A stretch of DNA of 64,000 nucleotides from Galaxea fascicularis (lineage: Eukaryota; Cnidaria; Anthozoa; Scleractinia; Euphylliidae), in contig OX419335.1 of the NCBI GenBank assembly GCA_948470475.1, positions 15,289,026-15,353,025 of the forward strand, in the 5' to 3' direction. Below, one piece after another: positions 43,340-55,300 of this stretch; the first letter of the stretch is position 1, and every line of letters begins with the position of its first letter. The position numbers and the translations under genes were made by a program. Below the pieces are notes generated by a model. It had not been told where the DNA came from, did not search any database, and saw nothing but the letters and a program-made list of their open reading frames with translations.

Positions 43340-46300
43340 CTGATAAGAATGAAAGGAAAAAACAAGCAAATTCATTCTTGCTTTAAAAATTAACTTACAT
43401 TTTCAATAAGCAACCTTCAACTACTGAGCATATTTTGAAGATTTCACTAACATTGCGATAATCGCGATAATTATTCTTATTGCAATATCGTTTTATTGCT
43501 TAAAGGTATGTTCGCGAGACTCACGTCCGGGAAACTTTTGTTATTCGCTAATATTCATTTACTTCTATGCAAGAAACAACTTTCTCGTTTAATGTTCACA
43601 TAGAATCAACATTTTTGCTTTCTAATGAAAGTAACTGTGATTTCGATTTCAACGTAAGTTTTTGTTTCTCGGTGAATTGAATTGGTGCCCACCCGTTTTT
43701 CTTCATTCTTGACTTTAGTCATGAAAATAGGCCGAATCACAAGAGACTTCGTTCTCGGGGTCTGTATTCAAACGTACGATAGAAGAAATAAAAACAAAAC
43801 TTGGAGTCACTCGCTAATAAGAATGACCTCTTATCTACGACCTAGCCGTAATAACAGAGAGAACTGTCCTTTATCATGGTACGTGAATCATCTACGACAC
43901 ACAGGCCTGCCAATAGACACGTCTGAATATTGACTGGCAAAGCCACTCCGGTTTACAAATACCGCTGTTACTAAAGACCAAACTGACTGCTAGTTATGAA
44001 AGCAGCACAGAATGATCAAACCTGAACAGAAGCCATTAAACTACCAACATGGTATTTAGTATACTTGAATAAGTTGTGTGTGTTACAAAATCCTTATCTC
44101 ATCTGTAACAGTTGTAAAAATGCACCAGAGTTCTTCTCTAGAAACCAAAAGATGAAAAACCCTGACAAAGCGTGTTCTATACATACCAATTAGGGTACAA
44201 ACACAAAGAACAAAGAAGATCATGATCAAGCGGGCAAGAGACAAAACTAGCTTGACTGTTAACTGGCAAAGATGAGAATCTTCTAGCAGAAGGATGCCAG
44301 CATCCAATGCGATATTGATATTAGCGTTACGTTGTATTGGGAACTGAATACTGCGTTGAAAAGACAAACTCATCTAAATTGTGGCTATTTACTTAATAGT
44401 AAGAGCTTGGATTGTCACAGTGACGTAACTCGTTACGGTTGACTAGAGCTCTTGTTAATTTTTTCTCTTGTTATTCGTGAGAATGAATTGCGTTCTTCAA
44501 CAACACAGTCAAATAAAAAACTTAACACGATATGCATTTGATAATCTCAAGGATGTTGGAATTAGAGTTGTATTTTCATACCTTAGTTTTTGACATTTAA
44601 TCAACTGCCTTCTTTTTAAGTGAAGCCCTTGACATCCATTTGTTTAAATAGCGTCGTTTCTTGCAGAAACGTAAATACAGGGACCGCGCAGGGAGAGGGG
44701 CCGGGCCCACCTCCCACTTTTGTGAAAAAAATAATAAATTTAGTAGAATAATTGTGATAATAGTAGTCTTCAACAAAGGGCCTGAGTTGGAGAGAAGGGA
44801 GAGGCCCTCGCAGTTTAAAAGTTGCTCCGTGGTCCCTGTAAATAAGTGTTCTACAAATCGACAAAGATCGACAAAGGACGTGTCCAGTATGGAAGCTCAC
44901 ATTTTGATTTCGTGCCTCTCTTACTGTTCAGTCCTTCCAAGTATTTTCACCTTTACCTTAGGTCCTTTGAAATCGACCACTCTTTTCTTTGTTCATTGAC
45001 AAACGTCTTCTTTTCTGACCTTTGAAAGCTTAAGCAACGTAGGCGTCAACTGATCGCTTTTACTAAAGATGATACATTTTTTCAGCCAAAAAACTCCTGT
45101 AGAAAACGGTTATAAACATCAACTAGACGATAAACTTTGTGTTAGCAAACACGTACCTATACATTCATCAAAAGAACATTTCATTTTTTCTATGTAGGGT
45201 CCAGTGCACTTTATGCCATTATTGGACGGGATAGGCCGGGTGCAAGTTCTTGTTCTGATTTTCAAACAGCCTTTGCTACATGGTCCCCAGTTTCCCCACG
45301 AAGACCAACCACCATTGACTGAAAAACAAAAAAGAGAGAAGCAAGACTGGTGACGATCAAACACCTGATGAGTCTTGTAGTCTGAAACACGAGACTTGGT
45401 TCAAGTGGGGGAATTATCTAAGGGAACGTTACATCACGGAATGTTAAAAGAAAATGGCCTGAAAATTGCTAGTTTTGCCGAATAACTAGGCTAACGTTTG
45501 CTTACGCACGAAATTCAAAGCCTATCAGTTTTGAGACACAGCACCTCACGACGCCTCATGCGATAAACTGTAAGCGGTATTCCTAGTCTAACATACAGGC
45601 GGGACCAAACAAATGCGCATTAAAAAGCTAAAGGCGCTTATTAAAATGCAACTTTCCCTATAAAGCAAAACTGACATTGTCCTGGTACGGCATCAATATT
45701 TTGCAAGCAAAACGAAAGCAAAAACAAATATTTTGCTATTTCCACTGGAGAACTGGATAAAAAATCCACTGCATGCTGTGTGGAGCACCACTTGAATTCA
45801 CGAAGTTAAATTTCAACGACAGATCTGTTTGTTGCCATTGACTCCACCAGCCACTGTCACGACTTCATTGTTTACCTGGACACAAAATATTTTCACTGCA
45901 TTTCTCGATTTCCAGGTGTTGTTCGGAGCATGATTTCCCACCATGGGCCTCTGGTGGATTGATGCTCGAGCGAGACCGCGTACGTATGCCTCCACCGCAT
46001 GTCACAGTACATTGGGTCCAGGTATTCCACGAGGACCAATCTCCATCCACTGACCAAATAAAAAAGCAATACTCAACAGGAACGACACTTGGCTTATCAC
46101 ACTACAAGCGCTTAACCGAGGCTTAAACCCACGGTCTGATGGTTATTGTTTTCGTAGCTTGCATATTAATGCTACCCGAGACAAAAAAAACAAAAAAACA
46201 AAAAAAACAAAACAAGGTTTTTTTAAAGCACTGTATAATGAAATAGCAAACAAGGACTAAATCTGGTTGTTAGCATTTCCACATGTATACTAGAGGCTAA

Positions 46301-49300
46301 TATAGTGCTTCACACAAGACAGCTGTCACTGGATATGGACGTGCAATCGTTTGGTTTCTTTTTTAGCGAAGAACCCTTTACCTGTGTATTGAATATTACT
46401 TGCGGGTGTGGCGGCAATGCACAATGTTTGTGATTGAGACCTACTGCGTTCGGCAATAAAAAGTTATCTCTTCACCGTCTAACCTGGACAAATGATATTT
46501 TTGTCGCAATCTTGAGTCGTCTCATTCAGTCCTATACAGGGTTTGCCACCATGGGCCACAGGTGGGTTGGTGCAGGAGCGATTACGCGTTTGTGTTCCTC
46601 CACCGCAAGATGCACTGCATTTGCCCCAGTCTCCCCAAATTGTCCACCCACCGTCAACTGAAATCAATATTCACGTAAGTAAAATATACTTACTGCTCTC
46701 CAATCAGTTCACGAAGTTGTTCTTTTATTTCTTGTTAACAAAGTAAAAGCGCGAAAACTCGGTGCTGATAGGAGGTCAAGCGTTCTTTCGTACCTGGACA
46801 AAATACTTCTTTATTACAGTCCTGACTTATATTGTTTATACCCATGCAGGGTCTGCCACCATGGGCCACAGGCGGGTTGGTGCAGGAGCGATTACGCATT
46901 TGAGTTCCTCCACCGCAAGACGCACTGCATTTGCCCCAGTCTCCCCATGTTGTCCAGCCACCATCCACTGGAGAAAAGATCAGAAGAGAACAAATACTCA
47001 GCGATCAAGAAGCTTTTTTTTCACCAGCAGCGTAGGGGAGGTATAATCTGGAAAGCTGTTTATCATCAGTTTCATTTAACGCAGTGTTAGCGAGCTCACT
47101 GCATTTTCCCCAGACTCCCCACAGAGTTACCAGTTACCGTCTACCATAGCTACAAAAACAATTCACCTCGGTCTTTAGAAAGCCAAAGGCATGAATTTGT
47201 ATTCTTTTATCGTCACTTTTTACTCACACTATCACAGTCCATGTGGACGTGGAAAGATGTGAAATGCCGATGTGGAAGGAGAGTAGTCTAAAGTTGACAA
47301 GAGCTAAATCTACTCTCCTCTTTTCACTTGTCTGGCCAACTATCTGGATTCAATTGAGCGTCTGTTTTTGTTTGAGTGCTGGGCGAAGATGCAAGCAGCA
47401 ACTCGCCTGCTGCCAGAGAGGTACCAAGACTCTGATAATGTTCTTCCTTTAATACTCTTGCTGTTCAGTTAACGACTCACAACAGTTCTTGCTCACGCTA
47501 CTGTTCTTCTACTGCTCTAGGTGACAATGTCGATCCTCCCATCACGCTAACGTTCTTCACTCTGTTTTAACAGCTCAAACGTTGGCACTTAAATACCCTA
47601 AGTATAGACTTAGTTGGGTTTGCTAACCGTGGGACTAAATACCGCACAACCAGTTGTTTAAAAAAGTAAGCGGTGACATACCCCACAAGTTTGGCAAGGA
47701 TAAGTGAACATAGCCACGGAAATTCTAACGATAGGACCGTAAGAACTCACTATGAATCTAAAGAGGAACGCTTATGCAGTTAAATCCTAAGGACAACTTA
47801 GTTCTTAAATGAGCCTACTTGAAGGAACGACACTTAAGCTTAACAAATCTGCAAATCAGACGATAACTACTCAAAAACCTATTCAATACCTGTGTGAGTT
47901 GAACGACTACTAAAACAACTAACACTTCACAACATTCTTCCCCGCTTAGATTGAGCATCGTCCTCAATGAAACCGGCAAAAACCTAAACTACATAATATG
48001 GATTGACAATGATGTATATTAACTACTTAATAACCGAGGGTGAGGTCGTTACGGGAAAATCTCAAACTGAGGCCTTGCCGTATTGACCGAGCGATAGCGA
48101 GGTCAATGCAGCTAGGCCGAGGTTTGAGATTTTCCCGTAACGACCGAACGGTCGAGGTTATTAAGTTGTTTATTTTATGGCTAACATAACGGTTCTAAGG
48201 GAAAAAAAATTAGTTCAAGCACAAGTCGTCGCTTCACGGTAATCTATTCATTAATTTTTTCCAAACTCAGGCCAAACGTTTCAGTAACGGTTTTCCTGGT
48301 CGTGTTTTCAGTTTTTTGCCCTAGAGGCACCAATTTTCAATGTAAATAAAACAAATGTGGCCTTTGGATTACTTTTTGTTGTTTTTATTCCTAATTTGCA
48401 TCATCCGTAATCGGCCCGTGGGCATTACGGGAGAATAATCCCCTAGCGCTTCGCTTCACAACTGCGAGGATAATCTTCATTTCATTTTATTTCATTTCCG
48501 CAGTTCACCATCATCATCATCATCATGCAGCCACGTTAGGCATGAGCCACGTACCTGGGCACATTACGTGCCTGTTACAGTTGCGAGTTTGTTCAGTTGA
48601 TCCTGAGCATTGTTTGCCCCCATGAGACGCTGGAGGATTGGTGCAGGAGCGAGATCGCTTTTGAGTGCCTCCCCCACACGTGACAGTGCAATTTCCCCAC
48701 GCTCCCCATGCCGACCAGTTGCCGTTAACTGAAATATAAAATTTTGAGCTCTGTTTAAATGGGTTACTTTACCTATCAACCTCATTCCCAGGTCCGTTAT
48801 AAGTGGGAGGTATCAGACGATGTGGTTGCTGTTTGATGCCGCATCAACGGTGGAGTTGGAACGAATTACGGGAACAAACTTGGTCCGTAACTTACAGTGC
48901 GGACCTCGAACTTGGTTGGTAAGAGGTATTTATTACCTCTTGCCGTCACATGTCGAGACACAGAAATGCACGAACAGCCCTGCCGGATCCTGTGACATAT
49001 GCTCTGTTGACAAGCTCAATGTTAAAAAGGAGATGAAAATAGGGCTGTGCGACTCCCACTCGCGTGTAGCCTTGTTCCGTTATAGTTTTGCTCTAAAGAG
49101 TATGTCTTTAAGGGAAATCCCTCTCTTGTATAATGTTAGCGGCGGTTCCTTAAAAACCTCTCTGATCTTTGGTTGTTTCTCTATAACTGCCATTTGCTCA
49201 TAAGGATTTTCTTTAAGTTTGGCACTGATGGATGATATTGTGTTACAAACGGCAAAATTCGTTTATTTTCTTTCAGCTTTTGTTGGAGGGCTTGCGATCT

Positions 49301-52300
49301 GTCTCGATCTGTCCTGAGAGGTTTCTTTCGATAAATTTCATAGGGTAACCTCTCTCTGCAAGGTGCGTTTTAAAATTTTCTATTTTCTCTTCAAATAATG
49401 TTTCGGAAGAGTTTGTCCTCAGAAGTTGTAAAGCTTCTCCTTTCTCAAATCTTCTTTTGATACAGATGAGAATATTTCGTCTATGTAGCGTTTCCAGACA
49501 AGCGGTTTGTTTGCGTTTTGGCTAATGATTTCTGTTTCAACTTTGGCCATGAAAATATTGGCAAACGTGACTGCCATCTTTGTTCATATGCGTTTGGAGA
49601 TAATTCTTTCCATTAAAGAAGCCTGGGCGCTTCTTTAGGTAGTGGTGTAAGGGACCGTTCATCTTTTACGAGGTAGGGGGGCGGGGGGCGGGCTGGTGGA
49701 ATGTTTTGAACCCCCATTACGAATTACCATGGCCCTCACACTCAGTCCTCATTTTTTCTCATGCCCTCCCCCCCAACAGACGGTCATTTTTTGGGTGACC
49801 CCCCCCCCCCTTCAAAAGAGACATGATCATAATTAAACCTGACATGCATATATTTTGCAGCGTACAATATGATTTGTATTTTCTGTTCAATGTAAAGCTG
49901 TTGACAACTCATTCTACAGATGTAGCAGCCACTTCCGTTAATTCGAAAAATAAATTCTGTCCACTTGCTTAGGCACTTCTTCACTATTTTTCAAACGTAA
50001 AAAAATATAGAGAATCAAAAGAAAGAAAAGTCAATTTCCGATCTTCGGCTTATGGATCTTCCAGAGCGTGTCGTTGCTGGCCTCTCAACTTCTTCCTCGT
50101 CATCGATAAAGGCAAGGATGACATCTTCACTCCCAGGGTTGATGGAATCATTGTCGTTCTTATCATTATCATCGCTTTCACTTCTGCTGTACTCATCTTC
50201 ATCGCTGTCACTGTCTTGAAAGGTTTCTTTATCAGTTCCATCTCTTTCTCTTAGTCGTGTTTGCAGCATTAATGGATCAGGGTCTTCTGGATTCATTTGG
50301 AGAATGCCTTACGATTATCTTCACCTTGTCGTTCTTAGGGCTTTTGATGTGTTGGTGTAGTCCATAGTGCTTGAGGTACTTGTTAAGCACGGGCACTCGA
50401 AGCTGTTTCAGTTTGGTCGAATCTTCACACAGATCTTTCCCAGCATAATCAGCATAGACTTTTTCCTTTGTTTTCTGGCTCTCCTTCGTACGCTCCTCTG
50501 CTCTCTTCTTCTTTTTGAACTCCATGACCTCAAGATGCTTAAGGTAATCCACTACAAACTTTGCCTTCACGATAAATTTGTCAAAAAATGCAGCCAAACT
50601 TTCTGGATCTGACATAAGCAACCTACCACTGCTATGCTCCTTCTTTAATTGCACTCAGGGCGGCCAATCGTCAGGATTACGGCCTTCCCTTGGAGTTTCG
50701 TTGTATGGTAGGTAGTGGTACTCAGGAAGAGAGGAATGATTAGGAAAAGGCTTTGGACATCTACCTATTGGTGGTCCAGTCAATTCATTACTACCTTTTC
50801 TCCACAAGACAATTTTAGAAACTCCCTGTAATTCTCCCCTTCCTCGTAATGTTCACGTAGGAACTCTTAAATTTTTTTTTTCTGTATCCTTCTTGCCTTG
50901 CCGTCCCTGAAGGGTGCATCGACGTTGAGACAGTTTCCGAATAGCATTTTGATCGAGATGCGGCATACATTGCACAGCTCTTGCAAGGAAACCATTTCAG
51001 CAACGCCGCAGGAAGCAGAATTATCACAAACCTCAAGCCGGAGGTTAGAGATAACGTGTACTGCTTCATGTACCCTGAAGAGTATGCTATGACTGAAAAC
51101 GACGAAAGCGACTTTAGCAGCAGCACGAGCGAGGAGGAAGAGCTTGGCAATGATGACGAAGAGGAGCATGAGCAGAGAGACGTTGCACAGCACTAACCTG
51201 ATAAAGAATCTTTTAATGATAGTTTCCTAGCTTTGAAAATTGTTGTCGTGGAACTGAACGCTGTCATGTAAACGCAGAACAAAAGTTGTTGATACATTTA
51301 TATACCTTCTGCTTGTTTCTGTATATGTAGTTTTATTTAACAATAAAACATCATGTCAACTCTACATGAACTAAAATATTTCGCGTGAACCCCCCTTCTT
51401 TCGGTTTTTTTTGGGATGCCCCTCCCTTTTAAGCCGTTTTTTTTTTTGCGTGACCCCCCACCTACCTCGTTAAAAATGAACGGTCCCTAAGGGATAGGAG
51501 GTTTCTTTTCATAAAATGTGTCGTATGTTCTGCATACTAACATTAGGGAGCTAACGAATCGATGACCTTAGCACGACGGCGCCGTTGGGTGACGTAATAG
51601 GTCCACGCCGTCGTCCTGTAAAAATTTGAATTTATGATTTTCAGCAAAGACGACGACGTTTGTGCGCGCGCGGCAAATTTTCCCGCCGTTTTTGAAGTTC
51701 AAAGGGCGAGTTTTTCAAACCAAAATGCCTATCTTCAAAGAAACGAAAGCTTGTATTACATATGTTTATCGAAACAGCTTTACAAACGAATAAGCAGTTA
51801 AACGTTTATACCATGCTCGTAAATCAGCAAATCCAGAGTTTCCGTGCTGGAACAACGAAAGTTCGAAAAAACAGAAGACGAATTACAAGGCAGAGCTCGT
51901 TTCTACAGGGAGAACATTTATAAGGGACAGGTCATTATTTATATAGATAGGGGAGGGAAAAAAGAAGGGGGGGCAAGTCTGTTTTAGATTGGCTAGAGGA
52001 GGGGGCTAATTTTTTGAAACAATTAATAGGGGGGTCATCACTTTTTAGGTCTTGCAAAAGGGGTTTTGTCTGTGCTTTAGCAAATGGGATTACTTTTACG
52101 AATTAATTAATTTCAAAGATCCAGGTTGTAAAGATGGACAACCCAGTTAGAGGAATATTGTCATGAACTTTGTTGCTTTAATAATTCACACTTTAATAAA
52201 AGACAAATCCAGATCAGCCTGTTTCAGTGTTTGATTTTGGCTGCATTTAATATCAAAATTAACAAAATATTTTTTGGTTCAATAGCCCATGAAGTAATAA

Positions 52301-55300
52301 ACATAACACCAAAAATATTGCTTTCCACCTTGGAAAATTTATTGAAAAAAATATTTATCTCCCAGGGTTTAATATTTGGTGTTCAACATCTGAAAAGTAG
52401 CACCTTGATTGCAAATTTTGTGATGGCAACCTTAGAAGATATATAACTTTTCCAATGCTGGACAGGAATATTTTTCCTACATTGTATGTACTGCAACAAA
52501 ACACTTCTTCATAGAACCAGCACTTTTCCAGCAACCACGCAAATACGAGTGGGGGCTACTTGCCATTTTTAGACCTGAGGAGGGAGGGCCAGGCAAAAAT
52601 TTTCATCTATCAAAATATTTTCCCTCCCCCCCCCCCCTTCTACATAAATAATGACCGGTCCCTAAGCTAATGTAATCATGTTATGTTTGTTTGAATTGTT
52701 TGTTTCATGTATTTGCTCGGCCCCACCAGCATTTGTGTGTGGCTATGCCTGATACTGCCGAGGATAAGCAAAAGTCATTTATTTTTATTTATTTTATGAA
52801 CTTGTTGACAGCTGCAGCTACCCGACGAGATTTCACTTACTTAGTGCTTTCATTTTTAGTTGGATTATTCGCCATGGCGTTGTAATGCCGTAACTTGAAT
52901 GAAAACAGACAAAAAATGAAAAACATATATCAAGAACATGCCCTAAGATGATATTTGAATTATTTGGCAAAACATCTGAAGTATCGGAGGAAACTGAACT
53001 TTGAGAAATGAATTTCATGTCCTGTTGTTTCCAAGGCGCCGGCAAATCGCTCAAATCAACGTCGTCGACTTTGGCACGACGCCGGTAAGTGCCCAGATAA
53101 GCATGCGCAGTGGGCATACACGCAATCTGACGGCGCCGTCGTGAAAAAGCCGTCGATTCGTAAGCTCCCTATTATTGGTCTCCCGACTTGTGTCGGTTTG
53201 TCATTTTTAGTAAGAGTGTAGAGAGACCGAGTTTTGCTCCCCGAAAAGGAGGATCCTGGGCTTCAAAGTAATTTGAAGACAGGAAATTCTATAATTGACT
53301 GAATCTGGAATTAATGTGGTTACGTCTGATGAAATCAGTAGAACCCACCAAAGAACCTGGACATTTCCTGAGCAAGAAATAAATTCAAAATGCTGTTCTT
53401 TTGGAATACAAACATCTCTCATAACGTCGGACCATGTTGGTTTTCGGTTAGAATATATTTGTCGCTAATTGGTAATTTTTTCCTCGTTTTGTCGGTAGTC
53501 AGTATATATTTTGTCGCCAGTCGGTTAACCCCATTCAGACCCTCTTTTAAGTATTATCAATTAAATTTTCCACCACAAGGAAAATCAAATGCTAATATTT
53601 TGAGCGTCAGCCCTGCGTCCGTCCCGTTCGTAATAAAAAAACCAACAACAACAATAACGACAGCATAACTCTTTAGTAAAAAAATAAAATAAAATAAAAA
53701 GATACTGAAACTTAGAGTGTGTCCGTCTCGGGTATATCAAGGTTTCCCAATAGGAAATATATTCACATTCAAAGGATTCAAAGCTAAATATTTGTTTTTG
53801 AAACATCTGATTTCCGCGGGCAACTGTTAATCAATACCGACAGAAACACTTTATTGATAGCTGATCACGTGTCTGTGCTTAGCCTATCACGGCGCCAGAA
53901 ATGTAATAAGCACAATCCATATTTTGATAGTAACAATACTCTCAGTAAAACATGAGGATCAATGACACACTGATATCAACAATGGGAGGCATGTGTTAAT
54001 GGCAATTATTACTCAAACCAACTATTACTTAAGCCATAAGATAGGAATTATGCGGCGAAGAATATTAATATTATCCACTTAATGCATTGGCGCATAAGAC
54101 TGACACGACAGATATGTCTGGCGGTTGATATAAGGGATGATGGTTCACCGACTCCTGAATAGGCAGTAATCCCTCTTTTCATCATCAAAAGGCACTATCA
54201 GTTACAGTAGTCTAATGCCAAGTCAATCTCTTTTCTGGCATCCTTAAAATTATGTCGGCTTCAAAATATCTCTTAAGATTAGATGAGCTAGAAGACAGTC
54301 TTTCTAACATTGTGTCTAATTTTCTTTACCACCACCACCGCTGGGAGCAAAATGTAACAGAGTCGTACTCTTTGTGTTTTGATCTCCTTTATGACTTTGA
54401 AAAAAACGTATTTAATGAGCGGAAACACTGACCTACATAAAATTCAACTAATAACTTGAGACGGTTTGAAAAGTGCCCACTTTGTTTACCTTTGATAAGG
54501 TTTGTTTAGAAACGCCGGCCAGCCCTTATTTCAATCTTTGTAATCCAACTTTGTTGTGTGTCTAGTTCCTGTTTAAACAGTATTATTTTTAAGACGAAAC
54601 TTGAATCATCAGAACTGGAAATATCTTTATTTATTTTCAAGTTCAAAGATAAAAAGTTTCAGTACTTGGCTTTCATCAGAACGGGAAAAAAATATTCCGA
54701 ATGTGATGGTAAATATGTAAACAAATACTACAAAACAGGATTCGTCTAAGTCAACTCAGCTGTTTCCTGCTCCTCTCTATTCTTTAAATTTGATACTTTC
54801 ATACTCTGACCTCGTTCACCAGAAATTCTTCAAACGCTTAAAAGTACTAAGTTAAGGGAATACGCGCCACGACGAAATGGCTTAGAATGGTGGCTCAACT
54901 CTGTGATGTTAAACTTGAGGAAGCAATCAAACTCGTTCTACATCAGAAACCTTTAGTGACAGTCGTCTGTTTCTTGAGTATCGTTTCTTCCTCGGTCACT
55001 TTGGTTGGAAATCTCGTCGTTATACCCGTCCTTTGGAAATGCTCAACCGTTTCAATGACTATGAAGGCACTATTTCTAAACCTCGCTGTTTCTGACTTGG
55101 CCATTGGATTATTGGTACAACAAATGTATATTGGCATAACCGTAGTGATGTTGAAGACAACGCGAGGAACAGATCACGATCGCTTTGACTTTCTATGCCC
55201 CTTTACAATGACAATATTTTGGTTCGCGCTTTATTTGTTTGCGTCGTCATCGTTTTTGTCTGTTGCTGCCATCGCTCTCGACCGACTTTTGGCTGTTGTT

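Larger units (their letters stand above)
49651..51487. mobile_element. 1.84-kb TIR element with TAA target duplication
   Basis: Left GGGACCGTTCATCTTTTACG and AGGTAGG match the inverted right end CCTACCTCG..AAAAATGAACGGTCCC. TAA flanks both sides (49648-49650, 51488-51490). A 3-bp TWA duplication and GG-starting termini fit PIF/Harbinger-type elements. Inside are decayed coding segments on both strands. It lies in the third intron of the TSR gene. Confidence 0.75.

Noticed and set aside
42988..43386. 132-codon + strand frame rich in Ser, His and Pro
   Set aside because: It is the antisense of the final TSR exon, whose reverse-strand frame has the W..W..C..TCG signature and matching splice phase.
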